Of a stretch of DNA of 64,000 nt, positions 37,517 through 46,644 are shown one piece after another. The translations under genes and the position numbers were made by a program. A model generated the notes under the pieces. It was given only the letters and a program-made list of their open reading frames with translations. It made no database searches and had not been told where the DNA came from. The DNA lies in NCBI GenBank assembly GCA_020634455.1, contig JACKBQ010000001.1:868001-932000 (forward strand), in the 5' to 3' direction. Source of the stretch: Ardenticatenaceae bacterium (GTDB lineage: Bacteria; Chloroflexota; Anaerolineae; Promineifilales; Promineifilaceae). The stretch's first letter is position 1. The number at the start of each line of letters is the position of its first letter.

Positions 37517-38051
37517 GAATGAGTCCTGGCAGCAGTGTGACAAGCATCCGGCCGTTTTCAAAATCAATATCCTGCACCACATCATCAATATCGGGCAACA
37601 GCAGTTCACCACGGTCGCCCTGCACCACAAACACGTTATTGGCCCCGGTTTCAATAATGCCCGTGAGTGTCCCCAACGTTTCGCCATCGGTAGTAACTAC
37701 CGTCAGCCCTTCCAGTTCAAAAAGAAAATATTCGCCTTCTTCCAGAGGCAGGGCTTCATCTTCGGGCACCAGCAGCCATTCACCCCGCAGGGATTCAGCG
37801 GCGGCACGTGTGGAAACGGCCGTAAGCTTCAGCAGCACCATTCCCTGATGTACCCGCGCCTGCTCCACCGCCATAGGTCGCGGATCTTCAGCGCCCACAT
37901 ACACCTGCTCCAGCCAGGAAAAACGCTCCGGCTCATCCGTATGCGGCTTTACCCGCACCTCGCCCCGAACACCGTGCGGCTTTGTAATTTGCCCAATGAC
38001 AATAAAATCAAGCCCGTCTAAATCTGGAAAAGCTGATTGCTGTCTACTCAT
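37512..38051 (-). CDS. rimM: ribosome maturation factor RimM
   Basis: About 179 residues from ATG 38051; a longer frame to 38084 has no better signal. N-terminal RimM domain with IVIGQITKPHGVRGEVRVKPHTDEPERF near 15-45 and a C-terminal PRC-barrel with LPLEEGEYFLFELEGLTVVTTDGETLGTLTGIIETGANNVFVV near 100-145, then LLPDIDDVV. RimM binds S19 and helps mature the 30S head. It follows khpA, rpsP and ffh on the same strand, the usual order, though about 190 bases of repeats separate it from khpA. Confidence 0.95.
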   Translation of the reverse strand: MSRQQSAFPDLDGLDFIVIGQITKPHGVRGEVRVKPHTDEPERFSWLEQVYVGAEDPRPMAVEQARVHQGMVLLKLTAVSTRAAAESLRGEWLLVPEDEALPLEEGEYFLFELEGLTVVTTDGETLGTLTGIIETGANNVFVVQGDRGELLLPDIDDVVQDIDFENGRMLVTLLPGLIQ

Positions 38052-38068
38052 AAACCATAACCCAAAAC

Positions 38069-38198
38069 GACAAAACCTCGCCAAAGCGAGGTCATTTTGT
38101 CTGCCTAATTAAGTAACCGTCCGAATATTTGCCACAGAGAGCACAGAGGGTTTTGAGGCGAAGGCTCATTTCTCAGATTTCTCTTTTTCCTCTGTGGC
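38069..38198. repeat. two palindromic repeats between khpA and rimM
   Basis: GACAAAACCTCGCC-AAAG-CGAGGTCATTTTGTC (about 38069-38101) is a near-perfect hairpin. A second, larger inverted repeat pairs GCCACAGAGAGCACAGAGG (38131-38149) with CCTCTGTGGC (38189-38198). The latter belongs to the same CACAGAG family that is inserted in frame in the asparagine-synthetase gene. They may act as a partial terminator inside the operon. Confidence 0.6.
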
Positions 38199-38240
38199 TT
38201 TTTCGGATAGATTCTAAACCAAAAAGCAGCGAAACAGGGT

Positions 38241-38483
38241 TTAACGGTCGCCCGTTTCCACCAGCTCTACCGCCACGCGGGTGCCCTGTTTGGCAGCCGC
38301 TACCTGAGCCAATGTGCGAATGGCGTTGATCACCCGACCGCTCTTGCCAATCACCCGACCCATATCTGGGCCAGCAACGGTGATTTCCAAAACCGTTTCC
38401 CCGTCTTCTTCAAATTCTTCAATAGAAACGTCGTCTGGCGCTTCAACCAACGACTTAACAACGTACTCAACGAGATCTTTCAT
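38241..38483 (-). CDS. khpA: KH-domain RNA-binding protein KhpA
   Basis: 80 residues. A single KH domain: KDLVEYVVKSLVEAPDDVSI, then a hydrophobic strand and the GxxG loop within GRVIGKSGRVINAIRTLAQVAAAKQGTRVAVELVE. This is the small KhpA/YlqC family that binds many RNAs and, with KhpB, affects cell envelope and division genes in other bacteria. It starts nine bases after rpsP, as is usual in this gene order. Confidence 0.93.
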   Translation of the reverse strand: MKDLVEYVVKSLVEAPDDVSIEEFEEDGETVLEITVAGPDMGRVIGKSGRVINAIRTLAQVAAAKQGTRVAVELVETGDR

Positions 38484-38492
38484 GAGATTCTC

Positions 38493-38972
38493 TTAAGCGT
38501 TTTCTTCGTCGTTGTCAGCTTCGGCTTCTTCCTGGTCATCATCGTCGGAAACAACATCTTCAGCCGTCTCAGCAGCAACCTCAGCGACTGCGTCATCTTC
38601 TGCTTCGTCTTCCTCGACGGTTTCTTCAGCTTCTACCACTTCTTCAACGGCGGCAGGCGCTGCCACAACCACGCCAGAAACCTCGGCAGCCAAAACTTCC
38701 AGGGATTCCCCGGCGCGCATGCGGCTCAAGCGGTCGTAAGTACCTTGCTTGTCCAACAGACGACGCACAGCGTCAGTTGGTTGGGCACCAACGCTCAACC
38801 AGTGCAACGCACGATCTTCTTTGATGGCAAACTCAGCCGGTTCGGTCAATGGGTTGTAATGCCCAATGCGCTCAACGATACGGCCGTCTCGCTTGGAATT
38901 TACGTCGGTTACCACCACACGATAGCTGGGTTGTCTTTTCTTGCCTCTACGGCTCAAACGAATTTTTAGCAT
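38493..38972 (-). CDS. rpsP: 30S ribosomal protein S16 with acidic C-terminal extension
   Basis: The first 85 residues are standard S16: LKIRLSRRGKKRQPSYRVVVTD, DGRIVERIGHYNPL, then LHWLSVGAQPTDAVRRLL. The family usually ends at 80-90 residues, but here the product has 159. The extra 70 residues are almost entirely Glu, Asp, Ala and Val and should be disordered and strongly acidic. The start has AGGACAG upstream. It lies 51 bases after ffh. Confidence 0.95.
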   Translation of the reverse strand: MLKIRLSRRGKKRQPSYRVVVTDVNSKRDGRIVERIGHYNPLTEPAEFAIKEDRALHWLSVGAQPTDAVRRLLDKQGTYDRLSRMRAGESLEVLAAEVSGVVVAAPAAVEEVVEAEETVEEDEAEDDAVAEVAAETAEDVVSDDDDQEEAEADNDEENA

Positions 38973-38993
38973 CTGTCCTAATCTCCATTTATT

Positions 38994-39011
38994 GGGGATA
39001 AATCCCCAGGC
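38994..39011. repeat. GGGGATAAATCCCC palindrome, copy
   Basis: GGGGATAAATCCCC followed by AGGCTAA lies between ffh and rpsP. Related words occur at 40565-40586 upstream of ffh (CCTGGGGATAAACCCCC), around the IS630 element (54879-54887 and 56120-56130) and at 56140-56150. It is a small dispersed palindrome family. Confidence 0.55.
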
Positions 39012-39023
39012 TAATTTTTTGAT

Positions 39024-40367
39024 TTATGGGCCAAAGCCGCCCATGCCACCCAACAAATTGCGCAGACCACGCCCGCGCCCTTTGGTGAGCTGCTTCATCA
39101 TCTTTTTCATTTCCTGGAACTGCTTCAACAGTGCATTCACATCCTGCACGGTTGTACCAGAACCCGCTGCCACGCGCCGCTTGCGGCTCGCCTTCAAAAT
39201 TTTCGGGTTGCGCCGCTCTTCCAGGGTCATTGAGTAAATGATTGCCTCGATGCGCTTCAAATCCCCTTCCGCGCCGCTTAAATCCACGTCCTTGGCCATC
39301 TTGTTCATGCCAGGAATCATCTCTAAAAGCTGTCCAATTGGCCCAAGCCGCTTGATTTGCTGCATCTGGCTCAGAAAATCTTCCAGATTGAAGTCGCCTT
39401 GCAACATCTTTTTGCCAGCTTTTTCTGCTTCTTCCTGGTCAATCTGCTCTTGCGCCCGTTCGATCAGCGTAAGCACATCGCCCATGCCCAAAATGCGGCT
39501 AGACAGGCGATCCGGGTGGAACTCTTCGATGGCGTTCAGCTTTTCACCCGTGCCCAGGAATTTAATGGGCACACCAGTGACTTCACGCATGGAAATTGCT
39601 GCACCGCCACGCGCATCACCGTCAATTTTGGTCATGATGAGGCCAGTGATCTGCACCGCCTCATTGAAATCGGTAGCGACACGTACAGCTTCTTGCCCGG
39701 TCATGGCATCGGCTACCAGCAGCGTCTCGATGGGATTGACCTTTTCTTTGATGGCCTTGATTTCGCCCATCATCATTTCGTCAATGTTCAGACGCCCAGC
39801 CGTATCCAGAATGACCGTGGTGGCTCCGGTAGCAACGGCTTTTTTCACACCGTTGGCACACACCGTCACCGGGTTGCCGTCTGGCCCTTCATCGTACACC
39901 GGAATGTCTAGCTGGCGACCCAGGGTTTGCAGTTGGTCAATAGCGGCCGGGCGGTAGACGTCTGCTCCCACGAGCAACGGCCGTCTGCCTTGTTTGCGTA
40001 AATGCAGCGCCAGCTTACCCGCCATTGTGGTTTTACCTGCACCTTGCAGCCCCACCAGCATGATCACCGCCGGGGATTGCATGCCCAGGTTCAAGCGCCC
40101 CGGTTCGCCAAGCGTTTCAACTAATTCTTGCTGAACGATTTTCACCACCTGCTGGCCAGGCGTCAGGCTGCGCATCACTTCCTGGCCGACGGCACGTTCT
40201 CGCACGCGAGCCACAAAGCTTTTAACAACCTTGAAGTTCACGTCCGCTTCTAGCAGCGCCAGGCGCACTTCGCGCATCGCCTTGTCTACATCTGCTTCTG
40301 TGAGCTTGCCCCGCCGCTGCAAGCCATCAAACACGCTTTGCAGGCGGTTACCTAACGATTCAAACAC
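39024..40367 (-). CDS. ffh: signal recognition particle protein Ffh
   Basis: 447 residues from GTG 40367. N domain, then the GTPase with GLQGAGKTTMAGKLALHL (G1, about 106-123), GADVYRPAAIDQL, DTAGRL (G3), TKIDGDARGGAA (G4 region) and GTGEKL. The C-terminal M domain carries Met-rich helices and SGxG (GSGTTVQDVNALLKQF) and ends in a Gly-rich tail. Ffh binds signal sequences and 4.5S RNA and targets nascent membrane proteins to FtsY. It heads the ffh-rpsP-khpA-rimM run. No 4.5S RNA gene was recognised here. Confidence 0.95.
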   Translation of the reverse strand: MFESLGNRLQSVFDGLQRRGKLTEADVDKAMREVRLALLEADVNFKVVKSFVARVRERAVGQEVMRSLTPGQQVVKIVQQELVETLGEPGRLNLGMQSPAVIMLVGLQGAGKTTMAGKLALHLRKQGRRPLLVGADVYRPAAIDQLQTLGRQLDIPVYDEGPDGNPVTVCANGVKKAVATGATTVILDTAGRLNIDEMMMGEIKAIKEKVNPIETLLVADAMTGQEAVRVATDFNEAVQITGLIMTKIDGDARGGAAISMREVTGVPIKFLGTGEKLNAIEEFHPDRLSSRILGMGDVLTLIERAQEQIDQEEAEKAGKKMLQGDFNLEDFLSQMQQIKRLGPIGQLLEMIPGMNKMAKDVDLSGAEGDLKRIEAIIYSMTLEERRNPKILKASRKRRVAAGSGTTVQDVNALLKQFQEMKKMMKQLTKGRGRGLRNLLGGMGGFGP

Positions 40368-40399
40368 AAAAAACCCTTTGGATTCGCTTTTCCAGAGAC

Positions 40400-40586
40400 A
40401 AAAATAAACGGGTCAATAATGGTATTAACCCGTTATTTAATCGGTTCTATTGGTTAAAGTTGCTGCTGTTGGTTGCAAAATATTTTTGTGTTACTTTGCA
40501 GACGAGGAATTCTAGCCCAGGCGATGGGTTGCGTCAAGAAACGGCCGTTCGCTGTTTGCGACAATGCCTGGGGATAAACCCCCAAG
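40400..40586. promoter_or_regulatory. ffh leader hairpin and dispersed palindrome
   Basis: About 250 bases separate ffh from the secreted-protein gene. AAATAAACGGGTCAATAATGG against the TTAACCCGTTATTT arm (about 40403-40440) forms a hairpin close to the GTG start of ffh. One ACGGCCGT lies near 40542 and a CCTGGGGATAAACCCCC palindrome at 40565-40586. No small gene was found here. Confidence 0.4.
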
Positions 40587-40620
40587 CTATGCAATCTCAG
40601 GCTGTGTATGAAAATAGTTG

Positions 40621-42348
40621 CTACTTTTGAATTATTGGCAAGAACGATTGCGACCCATTCACCAACAAGTAAAGGTTTATGGTGCGATCAACGCCATCTC
40701 CGCTAACAACGATAGGAACCTTGTAGATAGCGCCTGCCGTTTGCGCCGCGTTGGTGTGGCTAATGGTGATGGTTTTGCTGCCCGGTGGTGTCAAATCGCC
40801 TAACGGAATATTGACACTGACGCCAGCGGGAACGTTACTCGCCTGAAAAGTCACCGGCATGTTAAACCCGCCTGTTGGCGTCACTGTTAATTGGAATTGA
40901 GCCGAGGTGCCAGGAACGGCCGTTTGCACCACCTGATCCACACTCAAACTAAATCCATACAACGAACCGTAGGTAATCTCCAGCGTCGGGCGACGATCCG
41001 GTACAAACGTTTCAGACGCGCTGAAATATTTACCACTATGGCGAGCATTATCTGCCGAATACAGCGCCAGGCGCAGCGGCTGCCCGCTGGCATACGCCTC
41101 CGCCACCGCCCCGCTTAAGTCCCAGGTAACAAACTGCCCCGCGCCACCAGCTGGCAACGGATTTACCCAGGTACGAGCCACGTTTTCTACTGCCATCGGC
41201 GCATTGTTCCATACCAATGTACTTTCGTTCCAATCAGCATCTACCGTAAACACCTGGATTAGGGATGGCTGCGCCAGGGATGGGTCTGAATTGCCAAAAT
41301 GGTACATTGTCAGGTTTGCCGAGAGGACAGCCTGATCAGCAGGCAAGGAATCTAGCGGAAAAGTAACGTAATATTTGGAAAAACAGCCCCAATCTCCCAG
41401 ATTCCACTGGTTTTGCACGTTCATCTGAAAATCGCCAGCGTAATTGAAGTTGCCCCAGGTGCCCCACAATGGTGGCGGGCCACCACAATCGGTGCCCCCG
41501 CCGACCTGTCCATCGGGGACGTTGGCCCCGTTTTCACCCTGGCGAATGGTAACGGTGTTGCTGCCAGTGACGCCGCTGGGCGGGGTGTAGGTTGGCAAAC
41601 CAAAGCGCATTTGCCCCCAGGTAGCGGGGCTGTTGCTGCTTAAGCCTTCCGGCCAGTTGCGGTCTTCGTGGGCGGTGCCATCTTCGTCGTGGGTAGTAAG
41701 GCCCAAACCCCAGACAGTGCCATTGGCAGGCGGTCCAGATAGCCCCAGGCTGCTCCAGGGGATGCGAAAGGTGATATTCCAGCCTGCATCGCTTTCCTGG
41801 TTATTGAGGCCGGTTTCTGTTTGGGTGCCAACGGCCGTTTCAAAGGCCAAATTCATCTCCGTCCAGCCAGAACCGTTGCCCACGTAAGCAAAATCATAAT
41901 TGGGGCGTTGAGCCTGTTGGTTCGCGTTTAGCGCATCCAACTGCCCAATAAATTGGTACGAGTTGGCATCTGGCGCACCGCCGCTAGCGCCATCCAGGTC
42001 CAAATACAGCGTGGCAGCGTCCCAGTTGGGCATCTCGCCCGCCGTGGGCGTCGGATCGTAATACAGATATTGATCAATGATGTGGAAAACCACGTGCAGC
42101 TTATCGCTGTTGTAAATGAGGCGCACATCGGTGTAGCTTTGCGTGGTAGGACCCACCTCGCCATACCACAGGATCGCCCGATCCGGCACTGGAATATCTG
42201 GCTCCACGCCTGTGGTAAACGGCACATTCACCCGGCGCGTTACGGCAGGTCCAGAAGGTTCGGCAAGAACGGCCGTATCCTCAGAAGCTCCCAGCAATAA
42301 TGGCAAACCCAGTAGAAACGTTAACAAAACCAGTCGAATATTTTTCAC
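40621..42348 (-). CDS. secreted protein with CBM9-like and DNRLRE-like domains
   Basis: About 575 residues. I prefer GTG 42348 with AAGGGG six bases upstream over ATG 42363. A signal peptide (IRLVLLTFLLGLPLLLG) leads to a CBM9-like sugar-binding domain (about 45-240; VRLIYNSDKLHVVFHIID, ATLYLDLDG, WNITFRIPWSSLGL). A DNRLRE-type beta domain follows (about 255-460; KYYVTFPLDSLP, NLTMYHFGN, ESTLVWNNAP). The C-terminal 110 residues begin YGFSLSVDQVV and end LLVNGSQSFLPIIQK, closely resembling the end of the next gene's product. No catalytic site is seen; a cell-surface or extracellular glycan-binding role is likely. Confidence 0.7.
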   Translation of the reverse strand: MKNIRLVLLTFLLGLPLLLGASEDTAVLAEPSGPAVTRRVNVPFTTGVEPDIPVPDRAILWYGEVGPTTQSYTDVRLIYNSDKLHVVFHIIDQYLYYDPTPTAGEMPNWDAATLYLDLDGASGGAPDANSYQFIGQLDALNANQQAQRPNYDFAYVGNGSGWTEMNLAFETAVGTQTETGLNNQESDAGWNITFRIPWSSLGLSGPPANGTVWGLGLTTHDEDGTAHEDRNWPEGLSSNSPATWGQMRFGLPTYTPPSGVTGSNTVTIRQGENGANVPDGQVGGGTDCGGPPPLWGTWGNFNYAGDFQMNVQNQWNLGDWGCFSKYYVTFPLDSLPADQAVLSANLTMYHFGNSDPSLAQPSLIQVFTVDADWNESTLVWNNAPMAVENVARTWVNPLPAGGAGQFVTWDLSGAVAEAYASGQPLRLALYSADNARHSGKYFSASETFVPDRRPTLEITYGSLYGFSLSVDQVVQTAVPGTSAQFQLTVTPTGGFNMPVTFQASNVPAGVSVNIPLGDLTPPGSKTITISHTNAAQTAGAIYKVPIVVSGDGVDRTINLYLLVNGSQSFLPIIQK

Positions 42349-42374
42349 AGTTAACCCCTTCATTTACCAACTTC

Positions 42375-45300
42375 CTACCGTGCCATAATCGGCAAAAACA
42401 CCTCTGAGCCGTTAACCAGCAAGCGAATCTGCATTGACTTTACAATCCCATCACCTGTGCCCGTGACAGTAGCCACATACCATTGAGCGTCGCTGCCGCT
42501 GGAATTATCATCTAACGTTACCACCACAGACCCCGGCGGGTTGATATTAGAGGATGTGGGGCTGGCAACCAGATTGCTGTAGCTTTCCGCAACCTGAATA
42601 TTGACCGGCGCTACAAAACCACCTGTGCCAACCACTGAAATCGCAAAGTTAGCGCTGCCGCCACTATCCACATTGGCAACCACTGGTGTAGACTTTAATG
42701 AAAATCCGTAGACTTGATTTTCAATAGCGGCCGTTAACTTTTGAATATAAAACAAGTCACCCTTCGGGAAGCCTGGTACATCCAAATATTTTGCCAGTTC
42801 GTCCCCGGTTTCTTCCAAAATGAGCGCCTTTGCCATAAAAATGGCATGGGCATCATGCAAAGGCACAATCGCATTTTCGGCATACCCGCCAGAGAAAAAG
42901 GTGACAAACCAGTACGGAGCAACCGTTTCATACTCTGCCAGGGCACTGTTCACGCCAGACAAGGCATTGTTCCGCAAATATTCAGCCAGCTCTGGCACCA
43001 GGTACATAAAATTGCTCGCCACATTCAGCGTGCGGCAGTACGGTCCCCCATCAGCCACCAGCCGGTACGCGGTGTCTTTGGTAAAGTTATTCGCGCGCAA
43101 TGCCAGCAACCGATTCAACTCATTATTTACATTGCTGGATGGGGTCTGCCCGGCCAATTTTTGCAGCTCTGTGTAGCCAATGTAACCAGCAATATACGCA
43201 TTGTGCATCAGTGGCATTTTGAGCAAAAATGTGTCTGAGGGCTGGTTATTGAATTCCTCCAGAAAAGCAGCCTGACTTGCCGAAAGGATGCCATTTGCTC
43301 CGCCAAACTCCTCGGCATACTTCCACAGGGCGTACCAAGCAAATGGATTACGCCCCCAGGCACCTTCACCATTCCAACCACCACTGTTGAGCAAGGTGAA
43401 GTTTTTGGTCTCTGGCCCGCCAAGCGCGGCGGCTATTTCGGGCGGCATGGTGTACGCTTCGCGGGCTGCGCCATTGTTCCAGCCGGTATGGTTATATTGG
43501 TACGGTGGGAAGTTAGCGTATTCGTTTTGCAGGTAAGTGCGTACGGTTTGCTGCAAGCCGGGAGACAGGTGTGGCAGCGCCATCAACAAGGTGTACAGCG
43601 TGTCGCCTGGATTGCTCCAGTAAGCAATCAAATTATCGCCGCAGGTGTTGTTGGCGCTGTTGTCGAACAGGCCATGGCTCATGAAGCCAGGCCGCAAATG
43701 GCCAGCTTCCATAATTTTGGAGACTTCCGCTTCCAACTCGGCAATCAAATCATCCTGATCGGGGATGTTGATGTTGGCAGCAGGCGGTGTGCGCTTGGCG
43801 GCCAACGGCAACCCGGTAGCGCCTGGGGAACCAGCCGAGAAGGCCATGATTGTATTGCTGCGCTGAATGTAAACACGGCCGTTATACGGAATTGGCGGCG
43901 AAACATCCCCATGAAAGCCATAGACGCCGTTTACATTGCCAAAGTTGGAATACGGTTTGGTGTAGTTATCCGGTTGGGCCGTGTAATAAAGAAAGTTGTA
44001 GCCAGGCGCCCAGCTAAGCAAATTGTACCCGTAGTAAATCCATTCGCGGGTGGGGTCTACGCCGCCATTGGGGAAGCTGCTGTTTGGCTTGGTAATATCC
44101 ACCGCACCAGATTGGCGATCACAGCACAGATTCCAGTAAATGATGTTGCCTCCGCCAGATGCGGCGTGCGGTTCATCTACGGCCGCCACATCGCCGCTGA
44201 TGTTGGTGATGTACGGGTTGTCTGGCTGCCAGCCAGAGATGTGCCCACGGGCAATGGAGGCATCGGAGATATAGTTGTTTTGCTGATACAGCACACCATC
44301 TACCCCGATGACGGGTGGATAGCGCGTGCCGCTGGCGGTGCCGGTCCACAGCACAGGCGCGGTGGTGGTTTCGGCCCCGTTGGTTTGGTTTAGCACAAAA
44401 ACGGTGCGCCGCCACGGTTTGCTATCAAAATAATTGTAAATGCGGTTGGCATTGATGGTTGGTGTGCCGGATGTCCAGTCGCCAACGGCCGTACTCACAC
44501 CGCCAATAATTCCCCCCGGTGGCACGCCCTGGCTGGTGTACAAATCTAGCAGCTCCAGCTTCACCAGCTGCCCGCTACCTGGCCATGAAATGGCGGTGGT
44601 GTACGCATTGCTGCCCGAAAAGACCACCTTATCTTCATAAACCACAGGCCAGTAAGAATAGAAGCCCGCCCCCGGCAGCTTGGCCGATTTCCAAACCAGG
44701 TTGCCGTTGGCCGCGTTGAGCGCGTAAGCAAAACTATCATTGGAGGCGAAGTAAATGGTGCCGTTGTTGTACGCTGCCGAATAAAGAATTGGCCCGCCAG
44801 TCTGGTAGCTCCAGGCCAGCTGGCCCGTGTTAGCCCCGGAAATGGTGATGGCATACATTTTGCCGTCCCGGCTTCCGGCGTACAGCTTGTCATCAATGAC
44901 CAGGGGGTTGGTCTCAAACCCTGCGTCGGCGCTAAAAGTCCACAGGCCAACGCCAGAGGTTGCATCTACGGCGTGGATTTTGTTATCCAGGCCACCCACG
45001 TAGGCAACGCCGTTGTAGATGGTGGGGGAATGGCCCAGCGGCATTTCAGTGGGGTAGACCCATTTTTCGGCTCCGGTGGTTGAGTCTATGGCGTAAAGCC
45101 CGCTGGCGGTGGAGATGTAAAGGGTGTTGTTAGCGGCAATAATTTGTACGTGGGGAGGAATAAACGGTTCAAATGGTTTGTACCATTCTGGGCGGAGCTG
45201 CCCGCCGACTTCATCTGGGGTCCAGGAGGTACGTTGGGGATTGGCGGCTACGGTGGGCCATTCGGCCGTTCCAGCGGATACGGGTGGTACGGCCGTTTCC

Positions 45301-45386
45301 CCCTGCTGCCCCAACAAAAACACCACTATCAAAGGAATTGCCAATACAACAAAAATCAGACGCTTCTTCACGCTTACCAGGTTCAT
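42375..45386 (-). CDS. secreted PQQ-like beta-propeller protein with shared C-terminal domain
   Basis: About 1,003 residues from ATG 45386, with GCAGGAG eight bases upstream. After a signal peptide (LIFVVLAIPLIVVFLLG), residues about 35-260 are repeated outer-membrane-type propeller blades: LYISTASGLYAIDSTTGAEKW, AYVGGLDNKIHAVDATSG, LYAGSRDGKMYAI, IYFASNDSFAYALNAANGNLVW. The middle is mixed, then an alpha-helical region (about 570-880). The last 110 residues (YGFSLKSTPVV to LLVNGSEVFLPIMAR) match the end of the downstream protein. The pair are 27 bases or less apart and probably exported together. No enzymatic motif is recognisable. Confidence 0.7.
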   Translation of the reverse strand: MNLVSVKKRLIFVVLAIPLIVVFLLGQQGETAVPPVSAGTAEWPTVAANPQRTSWTPDEVGGQLRPEWYKPFEPFIPPHVQIIAANNTLYISTASGLYAIDSTTGAEKWVYPTEMPLGHSPTIYNGVAYVGGLDNKIHAVDATSGVGLWTFSADAGFETNPLVIDDKLYAGSRDGKMYAITISGANTGQLAWSYQTGGPILYSAAYNNGTIYFASNDSFAYALNAANGNLVWKSAKLPGAGFYSYWPVVYEDKVVFSGSNAYTTAISWPGSGQLVKLELLDLYTSQGVPPGGIIGGVSTAVGDWTSGTPTINANRIYNYFDSKPWRRTVFVLNQTNGAETTTAPVLWTGTASGTRYPPVIGVDGVLYQQNNYISDASIARGHISGWQPDNPYITNISGDVAAVDEPHAASGGGNIIYWNLCCDRQSGAVDITKPNSSFPNGGVDPTREWIYYGYNLLSWAPGYNFLYYTAQPDNYTKPYSNFGNVNGVYGFHGDVSPPIPYNGRVYIQRSNTIMAFSAGSPGATGLPLAAKRTPPAANINIPDQDDLIAELEAEVSKIMEAGHLRPGFMSHGLFDNSANNTCGDNLIAYWSNPGDTLYTLLMALPHLSPGLQQTVRTYLQNEYANFPPYQYNHTGWNNGAAREAYTMPPEIAAALGGPETKNFTLLNSGGWNGEGAWGRNPFAWYALWKYAEEFGGANGILSASQAAFLEEFNNQPSDTFLLKMPLMHNAYIAGYIGYTELQKLAGQTPSSNVNNELNRLLALRANNFTKDTAYRLVADGGPYCRTLNVASNFMYLVPELAEYLRNNALSGVNSALAEYETVAPYWFVTFFSGGYAENAIVPLHDAHAIFMAKALILEETGDELAKYLDVPGFPKGDLFYIQKLTAAIENQVYGFSLKSTPVVANVDSGGSANFAISVVGTGGFVAPVNIQVAESYSNLVASPTSSNINPPGSVVVTLDDNSSGSDAQWYVATVTGTGDGIVKSMQIRLLVNGSEVFLPIMAR

Positions 45387-45635
45387 AACAATACTCCTGC
45401 ACCACACTCTGCAAAATGTGGTGCAATCAGCAACTTCTCTTCAACTAAAACTTATTATTGGAAATGACCAACCTCTCCCAAGGTGTGTTCAGGTGGGTAC
45501 ATTTCACCAGATTGCTCACGCTCAAACAATAGTGCGCAAGTCCTAAAGCGGCGATTTTCAGCTGTTTTCGCGGCTTTTGTCAGGATAAATGTCAGAAAAT
45601 TGTGGGCTGTTGCGGCGGATATTACTTATTTTTCT

Positions 45636-46595
45636 TTAAGCTTGTGGGGCTTTTGTATTCAACATGGCTTGAATTGCTTGGGGAATGGTGGATACATCGG
45701 GGGCTAGATGCAGCAGGTAGGCGGGCGCTTTTTCTACTAACTGGCGCAAAACTTGTAAATGGCGGGGGATCATCGCCTTGTCCCACTGCTCTACGGCATG
45801 GGGCAGCAGGCGAGCCAGGGCAACCGGCTGGGGCAGCAGCGTGAGCGCATGTTCGGCGCGGTTCTCAATTTGGGGGAAGCAGATGGCACGGATGGGGGCT
45901 TCGTCCAGCCACACTTTTCGCCAGATGGATTCGGCCGTAATGCTGATTTTACGACGGCCGTTTCCCCCGCCAACTTCTTCCGCCAGCTGCGCCATCGCCG
46001 CAAAATGAGCAAACGATTCCGGGTACGCCGCCAACACGCCGGGATATTGCTGGATACGGCCGTTCCCCACCACCACGGGCGAATCGTTCGAAAGCAACTG
46101 CCAACCCGCATTGAGCAGCGACAGACCTGTGGTCGTTTTGCCCGCGCCGATGCCGCCCACCAGCAGCACCGCCTGTCCCTCGTAGGCAGCGGCAAAAGCG
46201 TGCAGCAAAAATTTCCCCCGGCGGCGCAAGTGCGGCGATAGGCTGATGGCGATTAAATCCTCCAAAATGGCGTAGGTTTGCCCCGCAGCGGGCACCACCT
46301 GGCCTTGGGTGGTGCCATCAGCCAAATTCAGATGCAGTTGGCCATAGCGCGGAAAATGGGCAATCACCCGGTCGCCAGCCACAAAGTAGTGCAGCAGGTC
46401 GCCTTGCTGAAAATCGGGGGCGCGATTGGGCGGCGCGGGCACAGCGCTGACGGTTTTGAAGGTGACGGTGAGGTGGGGAACGGCCGTACTCGCCGCCAAT
46501 GAGCCAAACGACTCCAGCCAACCTTGCCACAAAGTTGCATCATCCGCGTTCCCTTCGATAATTAGATCGTGAAATTGCCACCGCAGCGTGTTCAT
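45636..46595 (-). CDS. HPr-kinase-like P-loop protein (lasso/RiPP-type cluster kinase)
   Basis: 319 residues from ATG 46595; the longer frame to 46736 would run into the divergent gene. After an N-terminal domain of about 120 residues comes HPr-kinase/phosphorylase-like catalysis: FLLHAFAAAYEGQAVLLVGGIGAGKTTTGLSLL, with P-loop 147-155, then LLSNDSPVV with Asp171. The capture-tetramer tail of true HprK is missing. Such stand-alone homologues occur in lasso-peptide and other PqqD-associated clusters, where one is known to phosphorylate the peptide C-terminus. It diverges from the PqqD gene across 49 bases. The substrate is unknown. Confidence 0.75.
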   Translation of the reverse strand: MNTLRWQFHDLIIEGNADDATLWQGWLESFGSLAASTAVPHLTVTFKTVSAVPAPPNRAPDFQQGDLLHYFVAGDRVIAHFPRYGQLHLNLADGTTQGQVVPAAGQTYAILEDLIAISLSPHLRRRGKFLLHAFAAAYEGQAVLLVGGIGAGKTTTGLSLLNAGWQLLSNDSPVVVGNGRIQQYPGVLAAYPESFAHFAAMAQLAEEVGGGNGRRKISITAESIWRKVWLDEAPIRAICFPQIENRAEHALTLLPQPVALARLLPHAVEQWDKAMIPRHLQVLRQLVEKAPAYLLHLAPDVSTIPQAIQAMLNTKAPQA

Positions 46596-46644
46596 GCGCA
46601 AAAGTATAAAGCTGAGTAGCAAATGATGCACAAGGGAGAACAAG

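Noticed and set aside
45424..45500. Short minus-strand frames downstream of the HPr-kinase-like gene as a precursor
   Set aside because: The 15- and 20-codon frames lack a leader and ring-forming residues; too short to support.
45464..45532. 22-codon plus-strand frame beside the HPr-kinase-like gene as a lasso precursor
   Set aside because: No ribosome site, no leader-core division, no suitable acidic residue for a macrolactam ring.
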